Notes: a model not told the origin generated them from the letters alone. A stretch of 64,000 nt of DNA from CBDFLD01 sp965249005 (GCA_965249005.1 CBDFLD010000022.1:62001-126000); one strand, 5' to 3'. Shown: positions 34,602 to 44,555, counted from the first letter of the stretch. Made by a program: numbers and translations.

Positions 34602-35594
34602 TTTTCTTCGTACAACCTTCCCTTCTCGGATCACCATCGATACTTTTGTCAGGGCGTCGATGTCCTCGTCGGGATTCCCGTCCACGATCAGCAGGTCTGC
34701 GATTTTTCCCGGCTCGACCGTACCGAACTCTGAAAGCATCCCGAGTTGATCAGCCGAAGTGCGCGTCGCTGCAACGAGCACGGCCATCGGCGTCATGCCC
34801 GTGTCGACCATCAGGGCGGCTTCTCTGTGGGTATTCTTCCCGGGCGGGAACCCGGGGGGAAAAGTGTCGGTCCCCACGGCGATGCGGACCGGATGCTTCG
34901 CCAAGAGACCCAGGTTGGAGTTCCTTCCCTGCCCGGGACTCGGCGGTCCGCGGCGGCGGGTGCCGACACTCAGGGTGGCGACATAGTAGGTCTTCGCTTT
35001 CACAAGACGCTCGATGATGTCTTCGTTCCGAATCGGCTCACCGATGCCATGAAGCAACGTGTCGACACCGGAGCGAAGTAGAAACTCCGTGTCTTCGATG
35101 CCGCTGCTGTGGACCCCGACTCGCAATTGCAGGCGGTGCGCTTCGTCGATGATGGCTCGCGCAACCTCCGGCGCGAGTTTCTGCGTCCGAACGCCGTCGC
35201 CTTGGTAGACGAACTTGATCAAATCCACTCCGTCGCGCTTCAGCTCCTGGATTTTCTGTCTCGCGTCCTCTTCGCTCGCCACCTCCGCAGCGATGGTAGA
35301 GCGGCCAAAGGGGTTGTTGCGAAAGATCGTGACAGCGGGGTGCCCCCCCACCGCGGTCACCACGGGACCGGCAACAAACAGATGTGGCCCGGCGAGTTCC
35401 CCGCGCTTGATCTTCTCGCGAGTGGCAACCGAGAAAACGACCGGATCCCCCACCGATTGAATCGCCGTGACTCCAGCGGCCAGATACTGCTGGAGCATCC
35501 CCGGCACCTCCTTTTCATAGTAGGAGGCCATAGCTTGCTCATCCTGCGGGCAGCGTCCTCCAGCTGCCAAATGCATGTGCAGATCGATCAAACC

Positions 35595-37025
35595 GAGTCA
35601 ATCCCATTTTTAGTTGAAATTGGAGAGCGGCTCCCGTGGTATTTACGCAATTCGTTCCTCCACGGCTTTTGAAAAGCGGGCTTTTAAGGAACGACGTAAC
35701 CTCGGCAGATGCCGATAGCCACGGACCTTCCTGAGTCTCGGCTCGATCTCAAGCAATGCCGTAGCTACCCAGCGATGTAATTGGTTGCTGTTTTTCCAGT
35801 AATCCACTTTATCGGTTCTTTGTCCAAGCTGCGCATTGATGGACTCGAGACAATTCGTGGTAGAGAAACTTTCCCGGAGTTCCTCTGCCAGGCCCAACCG
35901 GTGAAGGGTGAGAGTCTCTTCGAAACCCTCATCCAAGCTGGCTGCCGCTGACTGGTTCAGCAGCGATAGTTCTTTTCGGACCCTTAGAAGCGCTTTTTCT
36001 GCCTCTCTCAGGGTTGGCTTTTGATAGGCATCCTGCAATCGTTTGCGAAAGGTTCCCTGTTTGCTCTTGGGTAAGTAGCACAATACATTTTCACGCTTGT
36101 GCCATCGGCAGCGCTGCACGACCGCCCGGTTGCCGAATACCGCCTGGACGGCTTTTCGCAATCCTTTGGACCCATCGATAACGCACATCAGGCCCTCATC
36201 ATGGCAAAGCCCTCTTTGTAACAGCCCTCGGAGAAAGTCCGTACACACTCGTTCATTTTCGGTACTGGCCTGCAGGAACCCCAAGATGATCTTCTCACCC
36301 TCAATGGTTACTCCCAATCCAATCAGGATTTGCTCCGATGCAAAGCTTTTGCCGTCCAGAAAGAGAGCAACAAAATCGTATCCTGCAAGAGATCGTTCCT
36401 GCAGCTCCTTCAGTTTTCGAGCTGTCACTTGGATGGTACGGCGCGAGATGCTCGATGGCGACATGCCAAAGGCCTCGGGAACCGCCTCAGCGCACTCCCG
36501 ATAATTGCGACACGATAATCCGTTGATTACCTTCTTCAAAAGGCCCTCGTCCATATTCCTGGGTTGCTGCAACCGCCGATATGTTCTCAACCGTACCTCA
36601 CAACTCCGATCAGTATCTCGGACTCGAGGAACACGGACTGGAATCTTCTGATCTGTCAGGTACACTGAACCCCTTTGCGATCCCCATCGATGAAGGTTGG
36701 AATCGCCGCCGGCTCGGCTATAGCGCTCCCCAGCGAGGTGGTTGACTTCATCTTCAAGGCTGTCCTGGACGGCTCGCAATCCCAGCGGTATCAACGCTTG
36801 GATGAGCTCGATACGTGCATCAAGTTCGTTGAGCTGATCATTGGTTGCGAGAAATCGTGTCTCGCCTGACGATCGTTTTTGCTTCGACGTATTGCCGTTT
36901 GGTAGAATCTTCTTCATAGTGGCTCCTTGAGAATTGGTTGACTTCGTTTTCGCCAAAAACAAAAATCTACCACTCTTGGAGCCGCTTTCCTTTCATTGAA
37001 TTTCAACTAACAATAGCACTCACTC
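35595..37025 (-). mobile_element. IS256-family insertion sequence (1,431 bp) in the amidohydrolase gene
   Basis: The ends are 27-bp imperfect inverted repeats starting GAGT and sharing TTAGTTGAAATT, with 22 of 27 positions equal (35595-35621 and 36999-37025). Exact 8-bp duplications flank it. It contains a single mutator-type transposase. No passenger gene is present. Confidence 0.9.
35643..36917 (-). CDS. IS256 family (mutator-type) transposase
   Basis: A 424-residue transposase. DDE-core segments: FVALFLDGKSFA (first Asp), CVIDGSKGLRKAV (second Asp), QRCRWHKRENVLCYLPK (the conserved C/H block) and FSTTNCLESINAQ (Glu). I chose ATG 36917 because AAGGAG lies 6 bases upstream; a longer TTG frame starts at 36962. 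It appears intact and may be active. It differs clearly from the other mutator-type transposase at 60,116. Confidence 0.93.
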   Translation of the reverse strand: MKKILPNGNTSKQKRSSGETRFLATNDQLNELDARIELIQALIPLGLRAVQDSLEDEVNHLAGERYSRAGGDSNLHRWGSQRGSVYLTDQKIPVRVPRVRDTDRSCEVRLRTYRRLQQPRNMDEGLLKKVINGLSCRNYRECAEAVPEAFGMSPSSISRRTIQVTARKLKELQERSLAGYDFVALFLDGKSFASEQILIGLGVTIEGEKIILGFLQASTENERVCTDFLRGLLQRGLCHDEGLMCVIDGSKGLRKAVQAVFGNRAVVQRCRWHKRENVLCYLPKSKQGTFRKRLQDAYQKPTLREAEKALLRVRKELSLLNQSAAASLDEGFEETLTLHRLGLAEELRESFSTTNCLESINAQLGQRTDKVDYWKNSNQLHRWVATALLEIEPRLRKVRGYRHLPRLRRSLKARFSKAVEERIA

Positions 37026-37333
37026 ATCAAACCGGGCAGAAGTGTTCGGCTTCCTCCCTGAATTACGGTGGCGCCCGGGGCTACCCGCCACCGCTCGGAA
37101 TCGGAGGTAACCGCCTGGATGCGCTCCCCTACTATTACCACGTCCGCTGTCTTTGCGGCCGCTCCGGTCCCATCCAGTATACGGACATCGTGGATCACCA
37201 GCGGGGCGTCTTGAGCGGACACCGCAGTCAAGCTCGCCAACGTCAAGATCCAGATAGAAAACCAACGAAACAGTCTGGCACTCACGGCTCTCTCCTTAGG
37301 TTGGAATTGGGTTAACAAAACGGGCCCATTCTC

Positions 37334-40300
37334 TCAAAAAAGATACTTCAAGGCGAACTGGATGATTCGTGGATCGTCGGCGCGCAGAATTCTTACGGAA
37401 TTTGGATTGTTGACGTTGACTGCGGTGAGCGGATCGCTGGTTCTGTTGCTGGGCGCCGCTAGGTGGGGTGTGTTGGTAAAATTGAAGGCTTCGAAGCGAA
37501 ACTGTAACCGATGACCTTCCCAGGGCAAGGGAAAGTCTTTCGAAGCCAAAAAGTCGAAGTTCTTGAACCCCGGGGCTTCGAGCACGCCCCTTCCGACATC
37601 GCCGTGCTCACCCGATGGACCTCGGACGATGGCTGTGCGATCGAACCAGCGCATCGAATCCCGCTCGGACTCGGGAAGATTGATTTCGCCTACTAGATTG
37701 CCGCGATAGGTACCCCCTGCTTGTGCAAGATTGGGAAAGATTGCCGTGCTTACCCAGGGCCCAGATTGCATAGAGAGGATGGCACCCACCTGCCATCCTC
37801 CCAGAATCCAGCTGGCAGGTCCGGACTGCAATCGTCCCTTCCCCGGCCCGATCGGCAATTCGTAAATGGTGCTCAGGCTCCAGGCGAAATCTCGGCTCAG
37901 TCCTGAGGGGCCGCGGTTTCTCCAAATGTCCTTGATATGCGGAGACTGAGGTTGACCCCCTCCAGTGACGCCCTCTCCACGTTCATTGCGGCTCGATACG
38001 CCGTAGTCGAGGGTCTTTGACCAGGTAAAGGAACTGAGGAAGCTCAACCCATCACTGAACCGCTTTTCGACTTTGGCGGTGAACGCATTGTAGTTGGCGT
38101 TGAGAATGTTGTCGTTTATCCGGAAATTGTTGAGCCGGAAGCGGGTGTTCGATTCGGAAGCTGGTGGTGTCCGGCGTCTGGCAAACGCAGAGGTTAAGCC
38201 TGGCTCCGTCGGGGCAGCTACGTTACGCAGCCACCAGGGCATGTGGGACTGGGCCTGCCCGTTGTAACCCAGGGTCAACAGGATGTCCCAGGGCAACTGA
38301 TGCTGGATGTCCAGAAACCACTGGGCGCTGCTGATCGTCGGCTTAAAATCGGGGATATTGGTGACACCACCATTTGCATAGATGGTTGGATCCCCCTCTG
38401 TCAGCTCGAAGAGCGGAAAGCCGTCTCGCACGAACACTTCAGTCGTGGCATTGGTCGAGAAGGTGTCTAGCGAAGTCACATTCGGCCCGCCAGGCTGGAA
38501 CCGGTTCGTGTCCTCCCCGGCAACTCCATTCTCGGAATAATAGTAACCGGCGCCAGCCCGAACCAAGGTGTTGTCCGTCAATCGATAGGCGATTCCGAGT
38601 CTTGGGGCAAAGTTCTTTTTGTCCAGGATGCAGCCGCAGTCCCCTTCACTCTGGGGGAATTCCCAGCGCTCAAACCGGATGGGGATGACAGCCGAAGTCT
38701 CGTCAAAGGGAAAGCCCGAAAACACCGCCTTGGCAACCGGTCTCAGCGGATCCAAATTTCGGGGCCGTGCCTGCATGAAGAGTTCCCAGCGCAGTCCCAT
38801 GTTGATGGTCAGACGGTTGGTCACTCTCCAGTCATCCTGAATATAGACACCCCAGTAGGGGTTGATAATGTCTTCGCCGGTTGGGAGACCGTTACCAGTC
38901 CTAGCTGTCCAGCCCAGTAAGGCGTCGGCAAGCGGGTGTCCTGTCGCGTTCTGACTGGAAAAGTTGGGGAAGCGGGCCGTGAATTTACCGCCTCCACTGA
39001 AATTCATCTCCCCGAAACCGGAGCCCTGCGTACGGTCTGAGCTCCAGCTCCGGAACTCGCCGCCAAACTTGAAACTATGGTTTCCGACGCTGATCTGGAA
39101 GTTCTCGGCAATATAGAGAGTATTCAGCGTCGCGGTAGTGCCAAAGACATCCCCACCAACAGCCTGGTATGCTGCCTCGAACCCAAAACGGACAAGACCG
39201 TTTTTGAAGTCGCCATCGACCAGATCCGGGAACCGGTCGGCGACAGCGTTTTTGACGCCCAAGGCCCCATTGAGGTTCTCGGTGTACTCGTCGGTACGCA
39301 CGTTGGGAAAATGCGTATACCCGAAGCGAAGCTCGTTGTGCATCCTGGGCCCCACGGTGGCATGGTAATTGACGGCCACCTGGTAACCTCTGTACTCGGC
39401 AATATTGGATACGTCCGCAGGAAACGGCAACACAGCGCCAGCGATCGAGTCCTCGTTGCGGTATGAGTAGCGACCAAACATGCGGTGGTTGTCGTTGACG
39501 TTGTGGTCAACGCGGATGTCATAGACCTCGTTGTCGTTGCTGAACTTCTGAACGCGAAAGTAATTGAGCTGATCGAATTCTTTGCCCGAAATGTTCGGCA
39601 GCGGGTAAAGATCGAGCACTCTTACGGCAACGGGATCCATACGGCCTTGCGGAATGATACTTCCCGGAAAAGGCGTGCGCTCGCGGTTGACCCCCGATGT
39701 GGTCGGGTCATAGATGAGCCTACCGCGCTGGGCTGTGCCTATTTCTTGCGAGAAGTCTCCCTGTCGCGCCAAGGGGCTGGGAACGGCGCTGAGAAACGAA
39801 TCCCCACCTTCGCGCACGCGCGTGCCCTGAAAGCTGAAGAAGAAAAACGTCTTGTTTTGAACAATGGGCCCGCCGAAGGTGCCGCCAAACTGGTTTCTGA
39901 TGTAGGGTGGCGGCGGTATTCTCTTGCCCGTAGTTTCGTGTGGGGCATCTCGATTGAACATGAAATTGTTGGCGGAGAAAGCGCGATTACGATGGAATTC
40001 ATAGAGAGAACCGTGGAATTGGTTGGTCCCACCCTTGGTGGAGACCATGACCTGAGCTCCCGCCTTGTATCCGAATTCAGCTGACACATTATTGGTAACC
40101 ACCTTGAATTCGGAAACGGCCTCGACCGCGGGCTTCAAGGTCTGGGCCTGGGTGACCAACGGACCGCGGACGATCCTGGAGGCATTGTCGACGCCGTCCA
40201 CCAAAATGGAAGTCTGGTCGAAGGGAAGCCCTCCTGAACGATAACCCCCTTCCGGGGCGGTCTGCTCCCCTCGGCCGCCCTGAGCGCCTCGTAGTATCCC

Positions 40301-40816
40301 CGGGCTGAGACCGGCCAGAGTCAGATAATTGCGCCCGTCGAGCGGCAATTCGTGGATCTGCTTCTCTTCTATTACCGTGCCCGGACTGTGCGGCTGTTGC
40401 TGGATTCGCAAGTCCCTGGCCTTGACGTCGACTCTAAAGCTTGCCTGGCCCAACTCGAGTTGAAAGTCATGGCGAACGACCTGACCGACAGCCAGGTCGA
40501 TTGCGATCTGCGCCGTGCCGAAACCCGCATTGCTGCACGTCACCTCGTACCGGCCTTCCTTCAGCAGCGGTATCGCATAGAATTCCACCTCGTTGGCGAT
40601 TGCATTTCTAATGACGCCGGTGTCTCTGTTTTTCACGGTGACTTCTGCACGGGGAATGACGCCGCCTGATTTATCCGTAACAGAACCTTGGATTTCAGAG
40701 TCCCGCGCCCAGCCTGAACTGACTCCGAGTAGACACACCGCGAGCAGGACCAGGGTCCCCTGATAGAGCGCACGGCCGACTCTTCCGGCTACCAGGCAAT
40801 GGGAGCCGTTGCTCAT
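37334..40816 (-). CDS. TonB-dependent receptor with carboxypeptidase-regulatory-like domain (Oar-like)
   Basis: An outer-membrane protein of 1,160 residues. The signal peptide covers residues ~1-38 (LVLLAVCLLGVSSGWA). A CarboxypepD_reg domain follows (EIQGSVTDKSGGVIPRAEV to about residue 125), then the plug (EKQIHELPLDGRNYL) and a ~900-residue beta-barrel ending in the terminal aromatic (ALKYLF). This Oar-like layout is widespread in Acidobacteriota, which use such receptors for glycan or protein uptake. I chose ATG 40816 by the signal peptide. The longer frame to 41215 is read-through from the intron, which was inserted 139 bases upstream and probably displaced the promoter. Confidence 0.92.
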   Translation of the reverse strand: MSNGSHCLVAGRVGRALYQGTLVLLAVCLLGVSSGWARDSEIQGSVTDKSGGVIPRAEVTVKNRDTGVIRNAIANEVEFYAIPLLKEGRYEVTCSNAGFGTAQIAIDLAVGQVVRHDFQLELGQASFRVDVKARDLRIQQQPHSPGTVIEEKQIHELPLDGRNYLTLAGLSPGILRGAQGGRGEQTAPEGGYRSGGLPFDQTSILVDGVDNASRIVRGPLVTQAQTLKPAVEAVSEFKVVTNNVSAEFGYKAGAQVMVSTKGGTNQFHGSLYEFHRNRAFSANNFMFNRDAPHETTGKRIPPPPYIRNQFGGTFGGPIVQNKTFFFFSFQGTRVREGGDSFLSAVPSPLARQGDFSQEIGTAQRGRLIYDPTTSGVNRERTPFPGSIIPQGRMDPVAVRVLDLYPLPNISGKEFDQLNYFRVQKFSNDNEVYDIRVDHNVNDNHRMFGRYSYRNEDSIAGAVLPFPADVSNIAEYRGYQVAVNYHATVGPRMHNELRFGYTHFPNVRTDEYTENLNGALGVKNAVADRFPDLVDGDFKNGLVRFGFEAAYQAVGGDVFGTTATLNTLYIAENFQISVGNHSFKFGGEFRSWSSDRTQGSGFGEMNFSGGGKFTARFPNFSSQNATGHPLADALLGWTARTGNGLPTGEDIINPYWGVYIQDDWRVTNRLTINMGLRWELFMQARPRNLDPLRPVAKAVFSGFPFDETSAVIPIRFERWEFPQSEGDCGCILDKKNFAPRLGIAYRLTDNTLVRAGAGYYYSENGVAGEDTNRFQPGGPNVTSLDTFSTNATTEVFVRDGFPLFELTEGDPTIYANGGVTNIPDFKPTISSAQWFLDIQHQLPWDILLTLGYNGQAQSHMPWWLRNVAAPTEPGLTSAFARRRTPPASESNTRFRLNNFRINDNILNANYNAFTAKVEKRFSDGLSFLSSFTWSKTLDYGVSSRNERGEGVTGGGQPQSPHIKDIWRNRGPSGLSRDFAWSLSTIYELPIGPGKGRLQSGPASWILGGWQVGAILSMQSGPWVSTAIFPNLAQAGGTYRGNLVGEINLPESERDSMRWFDRTAIVRGPSGEHGDVGRGVLEAPGFKNFDFLASKDFPLPWEGHRLQFRFEAFNFTNTPHLAAPSNRTSDPLTAVNVNNPNSVRILRADDPRIIQFALKYLF

Positions 40817-40998
40817 CGCGTCACCCGCCGAACGGAAATGTTTTACTGACTTGATTACAGCGTACTCGTCGAACTCGGACCGGGCAATGAAAATGCGTCT
40901 GGTCGGCGTGCAACCAATCAAGAAGTTGATTCGTCTCATTTGCAAATTCTCCCGATAGGGGTAGGGAGGCCCGATTGAGTTCGATCCCCCCTCCCTCC

Positions 40999-41031
40999 GA
41001 ACCGTACGTGCGGTTCTCCCGCATACGGCTC
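40999..41031 (-). ncRNA. Group II intron domain V, copy 2
   Basis: Identical to the copy-1 domain V: on the minus strand it begins GAGCCGTATGCGG and ends CGCACGTACGGTTC, with the catalytic AGC triad. The intron core is intact here also. Confidence 0.88.
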
Positions 41032-41045
41032 TCCAGTTGGTGGTC

Positions 41046-42392
41046 TTACCTCGACGAGGATTGACGGACCAAGCCATGGGCAGTCGCCAAGGAATACAGC
41101 CCGTGCTCAGCAAAGTAGGAATTCCGCCAGCGTTGATGATCTCGCCCGCGGCCACGTCCCTTCCGACCGCATCGCTTTCGCAGTATCGATCGCAGTCGCA
41201 TCCGGACCCAGCCATCTATGGGCTCAAAGGTGTTGCTGTGACTCTGCTTGAAGTACTCAAACCAGCCTCGCAGCGTCGCGTTCACATCCTCGATGATGTA
41301 TGCCAGACTGTGGCCATGGGCACGTTTTGTTTTCGCCCGGATGGTCGTTCTGAGTTTCTTCAGGCTCTTCTTCCGTGGCCAGCGATACTGGGCTCGAAAG
41401 TGATACCCCAGAAAGTCAAATCCCTCCGTCTCAGCATCCACAATTCGCGTCTTCTCCGGATGAAGCGTCAGACCAGCTTCCGAAGTCCACGCCTGTACCA
41501 GAGCCAAGGCCGCCTCTGCTTCTTCTCGCGTACGACACAAGATGACAAAGTCATCAGCGTAGCGCACCATTTGAAAGCCTCGCTTGGCCATCAGGTGATC
41601 GAGCGGATTGAGGTAAACGTTCGAAAGCAAGGGACTGATCACGGCGCCTTGCGGACTACCAGATTCTGGAGTCCACTGCTTCAGACCATCCATGATCCCT
41701 TGCTTAAGAAACTGCTCAATCAGTCGGAGCACCCGGCCGTCGCTGACTTTCTCTCGCACGCGTGCCATCAACTTATCATGCGGAATCGAATCGAAATAGC
41801 CTTTCAAATCCGCGTCCACAACGTAGCCGTAGCCACTCTTCCTCAGCTCAACAACACGTCGAAGCGCGTCCTTGCAGCTGAGTCCGGGTCGAAAGCCGTA
41901 GCTATGCTCGGCAAACTCCCGCTCGAAGATCGGTTCCAGCACGTTGCGAAGCGCGGTTTGAACTACACGGTCGCGCACCGTCGGGATACCGAGTGGTCGC
42001 TTTTCCTCACCTCCCGGCTTTGGGATCCACACGCGTCGGACCGCGTGTGGCACGTAGGTGCGTTTCTGCAAGGCTTGTGCGATGCGTCCCAGGTTCTTGT
42101 CTCGGTGTTGCGAGAACTCATCTATCGTCACGTGATCCACGCCAGCGGCTCCCCTGTTCCCGGCCACTTGTATGTATGCCGAGAGCAGGTTAGCTTCCGC
42201 AAACACCTTGTCGATCAGTCGGGCCCATTTCCCTCCTTGCGCTCCAGCCTCGAGTGCCGTCAACATGCGGTCCGTCCAAACCGTCGCTTCCGTCCACCTC
42301 CATCGGCTGCGGACTTCTCCGTCGGGTTGAGTCCGAGGGCGTTTCCGACCTCTAAACACTGCGCCCGGTTGTTGTTCCGACTGTTCGGTCAT
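41046..42392 (-). CDS. ltrA: Group II intron reverse transcriptase/maturase, copy 2
   Basis: A 448-residue protein identical to copy 1 except Ala for Val in EAG(A/V)QGG near residue 50. It contains all RT blocks including YADDFV and the maturase domain, and has no endonuclease domain. Being intact in both copies, it can support further mobility in this genome. Confidence 0.95.
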   Translation of the reverse strand: MTEQSEQQPGAVFRGRKRPRTQPDGEVRSRWRWTEATVWTDRMLTALEAGAQGGKWARLIDKVFAEANLLSAYIQVAGNRGAAGVDHVTIDEFSQHRDKNLGRIAQALQKRTYVPHAVRRVWIPKPGGEEKRPLGIPTVRDRVVQTALRNVLEPIFEREFAEHSYGFRPGLSCKDALRRVVELRKSGYGYVVDADLKGYFDSIPHDKLMARVREKVSDGRVLRLIEQFLKQGIMDGLKQWTPESGSPQGAVISPLLSNVYLNPLDHLMAKRGFQMVRYADDFVILCRTREEAEAALALVQAWTSEAGLTLHPEKTRIVDAETEGFDFLGYHFRAQYRWPRKKSLKKLRTTIRAKTKRAHGHSLAYIIEDVNATLRGWFEYFKQSHSNTFEPIDGWVRMRLRSILRKRCGRKGRGRGRDHQRWRNSYFAEHGLYSLATAHGLVRQSSSR

Positions 42393-42827
42393 CCCGCATC
42401 CACCTCCCTGCGTCCCTTTGCTCCACGAGTGTTAGCTCGCTTCTTCGCTACTATGGACGCTCTGACTCCTGAGCTACCGGCTCTTCGGCTCTCCTTCGAG
42501 TATGAACTCCGTCTTGGCTGTCGCTCAGGTCTCCCTGCTTTACGTGTTTGGCCTTCAGAGCATTCCGTCCCCAACCACCTGACTGCCCCTGCCGTCGCTT
42601 TTGCACACAACCCCTCAGCGCGACAGGCCTTTCGGGCTTCGCCATTACCTAGCAGGCTCGCCAGTCAGCCCGGCCGAAACGGGTTCGCTTTACTACGGAC
42701 TGCTCGTTCACCTCCAGTTGCTCTCCACCCCCTTTCACAAGGACGCAGTTACTTTCAGTTACAGGCCGGAGTGTGTATGCCTGACGAGGACTTTCACCTC
42801 GCTAGCCAAACACGCTCGCAGGCGCAC

Positions 42828-42919
42828 TAGGCGTCTCGCTCCGCGAGATGCAAGAAAGGATGTTCAAGTCGCTCACGGCGTGAGCGACCTACGGTTGGCG
42901 TCTCTCTCTGAGAGACGCC
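42828..42919. repeat. Three hairpins next to intron copy 2 (CTAC-hairpin family)
   Basis: Hairpin 1 (42831-42851) carries the intron on its minus-strand CTA. Hairpin 2, GTCGCTCAC / GTGAGCGAC (42868-42888), is followed on the plus strand by CTAC (42889-42892) and is empty. Hairpin 3, GGCGTCTCT / AGAGACGCC (42897-42919), lacks CTAC. The two stem types (GTCGCTCA and CGTCTC) alternate as at 28,601-28,657. Confidence 0.8.
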
Positions 42920-43049
42920 TGGGGAGACTAGGCCTTAGTCCAGCGTGATTTTTTGCATGAGGAGGAAGAAAAGCCCTGGAACGTGCGCCGTTACGGGATA
43001 AAATGCGTTTGATATATTTACAAGACATCCCGAAAGGAGCACATTCCAG

Positions 43050-44555
43050 GTGAATAAAAGAAACCACAGAATCCTCCTCCGAGACAAGCAAAATCTTACA
43101 CGCCGGTTGGAAAGAAATCAGTTTGAGGACCGGTCCGATCCTATGTTCAAGGACTCCAACACCTACTACGAGATCGCCGAGAGAACGCGCGCCATCGGAT
43201 CTGGTGGTATCGGAGCCATTCACAAGCTCGTGTGTAAGCTTGGATTGGACAAAGATATCAACAGAAACATCGTTTTGCTCAAGTACCACTTTCCTTACTG
43301 GGAATCCGATCATGTACTGAACATCGCATACAACGTCTTGTCGGGTGGAACCTGTCTCGAAGATATCGAGCGGTTGCGCCAGGATGAGACCTACATGAAC
43401 GGACTGGGAGCCGAGAGGATTCCGGATCCCACGACGGCTGGAGATTTCCTCCGTCGTTTCGATGAGGATTGGATCTTCGGACTTCAGGAAACCATCAATG
43501 AAACCCGAACCAAGGTGTGGAAGTTGCAGGATGCTTCCTTCCGGAAGGAGGCCATCATCGACGTGGACGGGACCGTCGCCGGAACCTTGGGGGAATGCAA
43601 GGAAGGAATGGACATTGCCTACAACGGGATCTGGGGTTACGCACCGTTGATCGTGACCTTGGCCAATACGAATGAGGTCCTCTATCTGATGAATCGGCCG
43701 GGCAACCGTCCCTCTTCCGACGGAGCGGCCGAGTGGATGGACCGGGCAATCGATCTGGTGTCGTCGGTGTTTACGAAGGTCTGGCTTCGGGGCGACACGG
43801 ATTTCTCGCTGACGAGAAACTTCGATCGCTGGGACGAGCGGGTTGGTTTTGTCTTTGGTTATGACGCCAAGCCGAACCTGGTCGGGATGGCCGATGCCCT
43901 GCCGGAGAGACAATGGAAACCGCTCGAGCGGCCTCCTCGTTATGAGGTCAAGAGCGAAGAACGGCGCCGTCCGGAAAACGTCAAAGAACAAGTAATCAAG
44001 GAGAGAGAATTCAAGAACATCCGCCTGCAGAGCGAGCAGGTCGCCGAGTTTGACTATCGTCCCGGACACTGTAAGAAAACCTATCGCATGGTTGTGGTTC
44101 GGAAGAACCTCACGATCGAAAAGGGGGAGCACCGGCTGTTTGATGAGGTCCGGTACTTCTTCTACATCACCAACGATCGGGAGATGACGATGGGAGAAGT
44201 GGTCCTTTTTGCCAACGATCGCTGCAACCAGGAAAACGTCATCGGTCAGCTCAAGAGTGGAGTGAACGCCTTGAGGATGCCTTCGGACAGTCTGGTATCG
44301 AACTGGGCCTACATGGTCATCGCATCGCTGGCGTGGAATCTGAAGGCCTGGTATGGCCTGGTGACGCAGGCGCCGACAGTACGTCGTGATATCTTGAGGA
44401 TGGAGTTCAAACGCTTCCTGGTGAACTTTGTGCAAATACCCTGTCAGATTGTAAGAACCGGTCGTCGCCTCGTTTACAGGATATTGGCCTATAGCAAGCA
44501 TCTCGAAACCTTTTTGGCGACGTTCGACTATATCAGGCAACTCAGGTTTACTTGA
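43050..44555 (+). CDS. IS1380 family transposase
   Basis: A 501-residue DDE transposase. Key blocks: EAIIDVDGTVAGT (first Asp), VWLRGDTDFS (second Asp), FGYDAKPNLV, and NQENVIGQLKSGVNALR with the catalytic Glu, followed by NWAYMVIASLAWNLK. This order and spacing define the IS1380 family. Length is full. GTG 43050 follows AAGGAG (43035-43040). I could not define the terminal repeats with confidence; the element probably reaches from about 42,930 to about 44,780, between the hairpin repeats and the MITE-like element. Confidence 0.92.
   Translation: MNKRNHRILLRDKQNLTRRLERNQFEDRSDPMFKDSNTYYEIAERTRAIGSGGIGAIHKLVCKLGLDKDINRNIVLLKYHFPYWESDHVLNIAYNVLSGGTCLEDIERLRQDETYMNGLGAERIPDPTTAGDFLRRFDEDWIFGLQETINETRTKVWKLQDASFRKEAIIDVDGTVAGTLGECKEGMDIAYNGIWGYAPLIVTLANTNEVLYLMNRPGNRPSSDGAAEWMDRAIDLVSSVFTKVWLRGDTDFSLTRNFDRWDERVGFVFGYDAKPNLVGMADALPERQWKPLERPPRYEVKSEERRRPENVKEQVIKEREFKNIRLQSEQVAEFDYRPGHCKKTYRMVVVRKNLTIEKGEHRLFDEVRYFFYITNDREMTMGEVVLFANDRCNQENVIGQLKSGVNALRMPSDSLVSNWAYMVIASLAWNLKAWYGLVTQAPTVRRDILRMEFKRFLVNFVQIPCQIVRTGRRLVYRILAYSKHLETFLATFDYIRQLRFT

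Larger units (their letters stand above)
35587..37033. repeat. 8-bp target-site duplication flanking the IS256-type element
   Basis: ATCAAACC occurs at 35587-35594 and again at 37026-37033, immediately outside the element ends. Length 8 bp is usual for IS256-family insertion. The unbroken duplication shows a simple and fairly recent insertion. Confidence 0.9.
34599..37285 (-). pseudogene. Secreted amidohydrolase interrupted by an IS256-type element
   Basis: The N-terminal part (37285-37026; signal peptide ending TAVSAQ, then HDVRILDGTG and RTLLPGL) and the C-terminal part (35594-34599; IDLHMHLAAGG and onward) form one amidohydrolase gene. They rejoin in frame as LLPGLIDLHMH when the IS and one copy of its target duplication are removed. 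The insertion separates the signal and first strands from the HxH metal site, so the enzyme is inactivated. GTG 37285 follows AAGGAG. It lies 48 bases after the TonB receptor stop, so it was probably in its operon. It is a relative of 15,225-16,496. Confidence 0.9.
40955..42827 (-). mobile_element. Group II intron, copy 2
   Basis: Same 1,873-base intron as at 26725-28597, in the same orientation and offset by exactly 14,230 bases. The 5' exon is hairpin GCATCTCG / CGAGACGC (42831-42851) followed by CTA; the 3' exon starts with C. It stands directly upstream of the TonB receptor gene and is co-oriented with it. One base difference (28019 A versus 42249 G) is the only one I noticed, so one copy arose very recently. 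Confidence 0.9.

Noticed and set aside
40817..41215. N-terminal extension of the TonB receptor frame into the intron
   Set aside because: Residues beyond 40,955 are coded by intron sequence, and the true signal peptide begins at ATG 40816.
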